A DNA stretch of 64,000 nucleotides from contig CM065816.1 of NCBI GenBank assembly GCA_033398695.1, forward strand, positions 134,947,358-135,011,357, read 5' to 3'. Position 1 is the first letter of the stretch. The number at the start of each line of letters is the position of its first letter. Both the position numbers and the translations under genes were made by a program. This stretch comes from Orobanche coerulescens. Its lineage: Eukaryota; Streptophyta; Magnoliopsida; Lamiales; Orobanchaceae. This document shows positions 61,117 through 64,000 of the stretch, one piece after another. The notes under the pieces were generated by a model that did not search any database, was not told where the DNA came from, and saw only the letters and a program-made list of their open reading frames with translations.

Positions 61117-63012
61117 TGTAACACCCCCAAGACGTTCAGGGCATATTACAGCGCCGTGGACCCCGCACCTTGGAATCCACCAGGCTAACAAACCGACCCG
61201 ACAAACAACAAGGACATACATCACTAATAATCGAAAAATTTCTCAAACCACGACATTCAAATAAAAGACTAAAATCCGACAATACAATCTGACATCAAAT
61301 CCATTTCCCAAAATGGGTACACAACATTAACAAATTCAAAACGGAAGTACTCGAGTACTTAAACCAATTTCATAATACAGAAATCCCAAAACAAGACATC
61401 AATAAATAAACGACAGGACAGAACACCAACAAATGACTACTGAACAGTATCATTCTTGCCCATCATCCTCATACGGCTCGTATGCTCGCTTGTCTCCAAG
61501 ACCTGTACCTGAAATACAAAAAAAGTATTTCCCCCATTTAAAGGGTTAGCGACAACTGCTAGTGCAAGTACAATCCATTTGAACTACTATTCTAATCAGA
61601 TGAAAATATGCGCCAAATATCATTTAGAAATCATTTATATTCTGGAAAATCTTACGGTGCACAAGCACAAAACACATTTCTCCAACAAAACATTTCAAAG
61701 TTAACCTCGGTCCGAGACTCACGGCCACTGTACCCCACAGAGCCCCATCGGACATCCCTCGGTGGTTAACCATAGTTCGCGATACGAAACTCACGGCAAC
61801 ATATCCCTAGAGGCCCCGTCGGACCATCCCTAGGTGAACATACACATACATCCGCACAACCACGAGGAGCCAAAATTCAAATACTAGAACGCGCAAACAA
61901 ATGTAAAGTACTTGCCTTTGAGACATCTTCGAAGAATTTGGAATGAATAACGGCTACGAACGATCCGAATGGAAAACGACGGTTCCTAAACGAAGTATCA
62001 ACATAACTCAGTCCTAACGGACAATAATAGTCGAATAGAATACACCCATAACCCCGATTACAAACTACGACAATGAATGATCAATCGATACGGGCGAGGG
62101 TTTACGCAAAACCTCCCCGAATCGATAATTCACGAATATTACTTGATGAAATGGATTAGGATTTACCAAATAACAACAATCGATGAGGAATAATACAACA
62201 TATATGGACAATTCGGAAGTTATCACGAAAAAACCGAAAAAACCCCAAATTAGATAAGTTTAGGGTTCCTGAAGAAAATACCTTGGAATCAGATGATGGA
62301 GGATGATTACGTCGATGCTGATATGTTATCACGAGCCTACGGTGGTGGAATACAAAGAATTCTCGGATATAAACTAAAGAGAATCGCCCTCTGCATCGCC
62401 CGAAGAAGAAAACGAGAGAAGATATAGAAAATGGGGTGTTTTGATTCTGCCCGCTGTACTTAAAATAGCAGGCCGTTACGGCCGTAACACCCTGTTGGAC
62501 AGCAGTCTAACAGCTGCTGTCCGAACCGTTCCGGACGACTCCGAAACTCGGACCTGCTATCGAACCGAAAATACGGCTACGAAGAATATTCGATGATGAG
62601 TCTAACCGTTACAAGAAAACAACATTCCGACTACCAGGGAATCCGAAATACGACAACGAATAAGGAATTCTCTAAACTTATAGGAAATTACAAAAATGGC
62701 CCAAGTGCCCGAAAATCCCGATACGACGTCGGATTAACAAACTAAAAGTCTCAATACGACCAACTCAACCATACGAATTTGTGCAAACCAAGAAACAACG
62801 AAAACGAACAAGTTTTACGAGAATCGAACGCACAAACGACAAAACATGTCATAAAATGGAATCACGCAAAAAGATCACCAAAACTTGTCCAAATGGAAAA
62901 ACTCCAAGAATAAAGTAAATTCAAAATGTCGAAACGGTTACAAGCGAGTCGATAAAAATAGATATATACCAAAAATGGAAACTGCTAAGAATAGAATCGT
63001 ACGGATATTACA
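61117..63012 (-). repeat. E3 5' LTR (1896 bp)
   Basis: Complete, with TGTAATATCCG at 63012 (minus) and GTGTTACA at 61117. It is 73 bp shorter than the 3' LTR, almost wholly because the palindrome cluster has collapsed (62470-62492). Confidence 0.92.
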
Positions 63013-64000
63013 ACATACAGATACACATCCACAACATACAAGGAAAGCCATAGTCCAACTACTAGAATATGCAAACAAACATAAAGTACTTGCCTTTGAG
63101 ACATCTTGGACGAAATGGGAACGAACAACGACTAGCAATGACCCGAAGGGAACACGACTACAATCGAAAGGGATACGCCCACAACCCCGACTAACAATCG
63201 TAACCATACACGGATGACACATGTGGGCGAGGGTTTTCACAAAACCTCCCTGAATAAACAATCCATGGATTAAACATGACGGAAACGGATTGGGAATCAC
63301 CCAAAAACAATAATCGATAAGAAATATCACAGCATAAACGAACGATTCGAGTTAATCTAGACAAATCCTAAAAAACCCTCAAAATGGATAAAAGTAGGTT
63401 TCTAAGCCAAATACCTTCAATTAAGTGGAGAAGACGTATTAAGATGATGATGTACTATGTTTGGATCACAATAATCGGTCTATTACGGAACTCTGTGGAT
63501 TACTTTCCACAAATCGCCCCAAAACCGCGGAATCACCCAAAAGATGAGAACAGGAGGAAAAATAACGTAAAAGGGGGCTGATGTTCTATTTATAACAGGT
63601 AGCGTGCGCTGATCTTTAAAGATAGCGCGCGCTAACGGGGGTCGCCATCAGTCCAGTAGCTACTGTCCGGTGTCGCTAGCATGCGCTATACAAGTTTAGC
63701 GCGCGCTACCTGCTACTCGATAGCGTGCGCTACGAAAGCTTAGCGCGTGCTACCTGATAGTCAGAACTCAGGATTCTGAGTCCAGAATCCTACTGCCCAG
63801 AACGTTGAAGAAGTTAGCGCACGCTACAACAAGGAGCTAGCATGCGTTAACTGCACACCGATAGCGCAAGAAACCATAAATAGCGTGCGCTATTTATGCA
63901 GCAGTCCAGCACTGCTGAGTGCAGTTCACTGCGAGGAAGGTACGAATTCGAACCACAACGCAAGGCCAGAATCCAAAAACATAAATACGAGAATTCGCGA
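63013..64000 (-). repeat. E2 5' LTR, part 2 (runs off window)
   Basis: Matches 47243-48290 of the E2 3' LTR, starting at the E3 insertion point. By comparison about 415 bp of LTR should follow beyond the window. It carries the palindrome cluster 63601-63895 and a minus-strand TATA box at 63586-63596. Confidence 0.9.
63601..63895 (-). promoter_or_regulatory. Palindrome cluster in E2 5' LTR
   Basis: TAGCGTGCGCTGA, TAGCGCGCGCTAAC, TAGCATGCGCTAT, TTAGCGCACGCTAC and similar words, about ten in 295 bp, upstream of the TATA box. A stretch at 63650-63668 matches the copia LTR almost perfectly (see findings). Confidence 0.55.

Larger units (their letters stand above)
54266..63012 (-). mobile_element. 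Gypsy element E3, nested in E2 5' LTR
   Basis: 8.75-kb element with both LTRs complete (54266-56234 and 61117-63012), polypurine tract (56235-56250) and primer site (61097-61111). The interrupted E2 LTR reads continuously across the insertion when compared with 47231-47260. E3 therefore inserted after E2. By eye the first 340 bp of its two LTRs differ at about 14 positions (roughly 4%), so it is not very recent. Confidence 0.92.

Overview
This window looks like repeat-rich intergenic DNA from a flowering plant with a transposon-dense genome. The evidence is Ty3/gypsy chromoviruses with chromodomain tails, a SIRE/Maximus-like Ty1/copia element, an L1-type LINE, PIF/Harbinger, hAT, CACTA, MULE-like and Helitron-like DNA elements, GT-AG introns, and no prokaryotic signals. 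I see no intact host gene, no rRNA or tRNA gene and no CRISPR array. Species cannot be told from what I can see.

Layout. 1-642 is part of a minus-strand copia LTR. 770-3675 holds three head-to-tail Helitron-like units, with a probable solo LTR inside the middle one. 4474-5904 is a MULE-like element with a 9-bp target duplication and a GC-rich internal segment. 5921-7434 resembles a Tat/Ogre-type LTR on the minus strand. 7517-8413 is TTCAG-rich and ATT-rich simple sequence. A 5'-truncated LINE (minus strand, 8414-9520 and 17748-19256) sits in that simple sequence and is split by gypsy element E1 (9521-17742, plus, TSD ATTGC). 20693-21724 is a non-autonomous CACTA element. 22776-23030 holds 69-bp tandem repeats. 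A decayed hAT transposase (about 23130-25750, minus) is split by a 779-bp hAT MITE (24135-24913). 27330-30948 holds two LTR-like segments in opposite orientation.

30949-38618 is E4, a gypsy-like element without recognisable coding sequence. Its 3' LTR is split by a copia element (34019-38402) that keeps gag but no pol. 39121-44202 is a PIF/Harbinger element with both a three-exon transposase and a Myb/SANT-like gene, each broken by one stop. 46817 to the window end is gypsy E2 (minus), whose 5' LTR is split by gypsy E3 (54266-63012, minus).

The elements are parasites rather than an operon. What links them is LTR promoter design. Unrelated copia and gypsy LTRs all carry clusters of short CpG-centred palindromes (variants of TTACGTACGTAA, TAGCGCGCGCTA and GTTACGGCCGTAAC) directly upstream of the putative TATA box. 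The words differ between closely related gypsy copies and are partly shared between copia and gypsy. The E1/E2/E3 LTRs also hold a conserved candidate intron that would join a tiny upstream reading frame. These two observations are the most promising leads.
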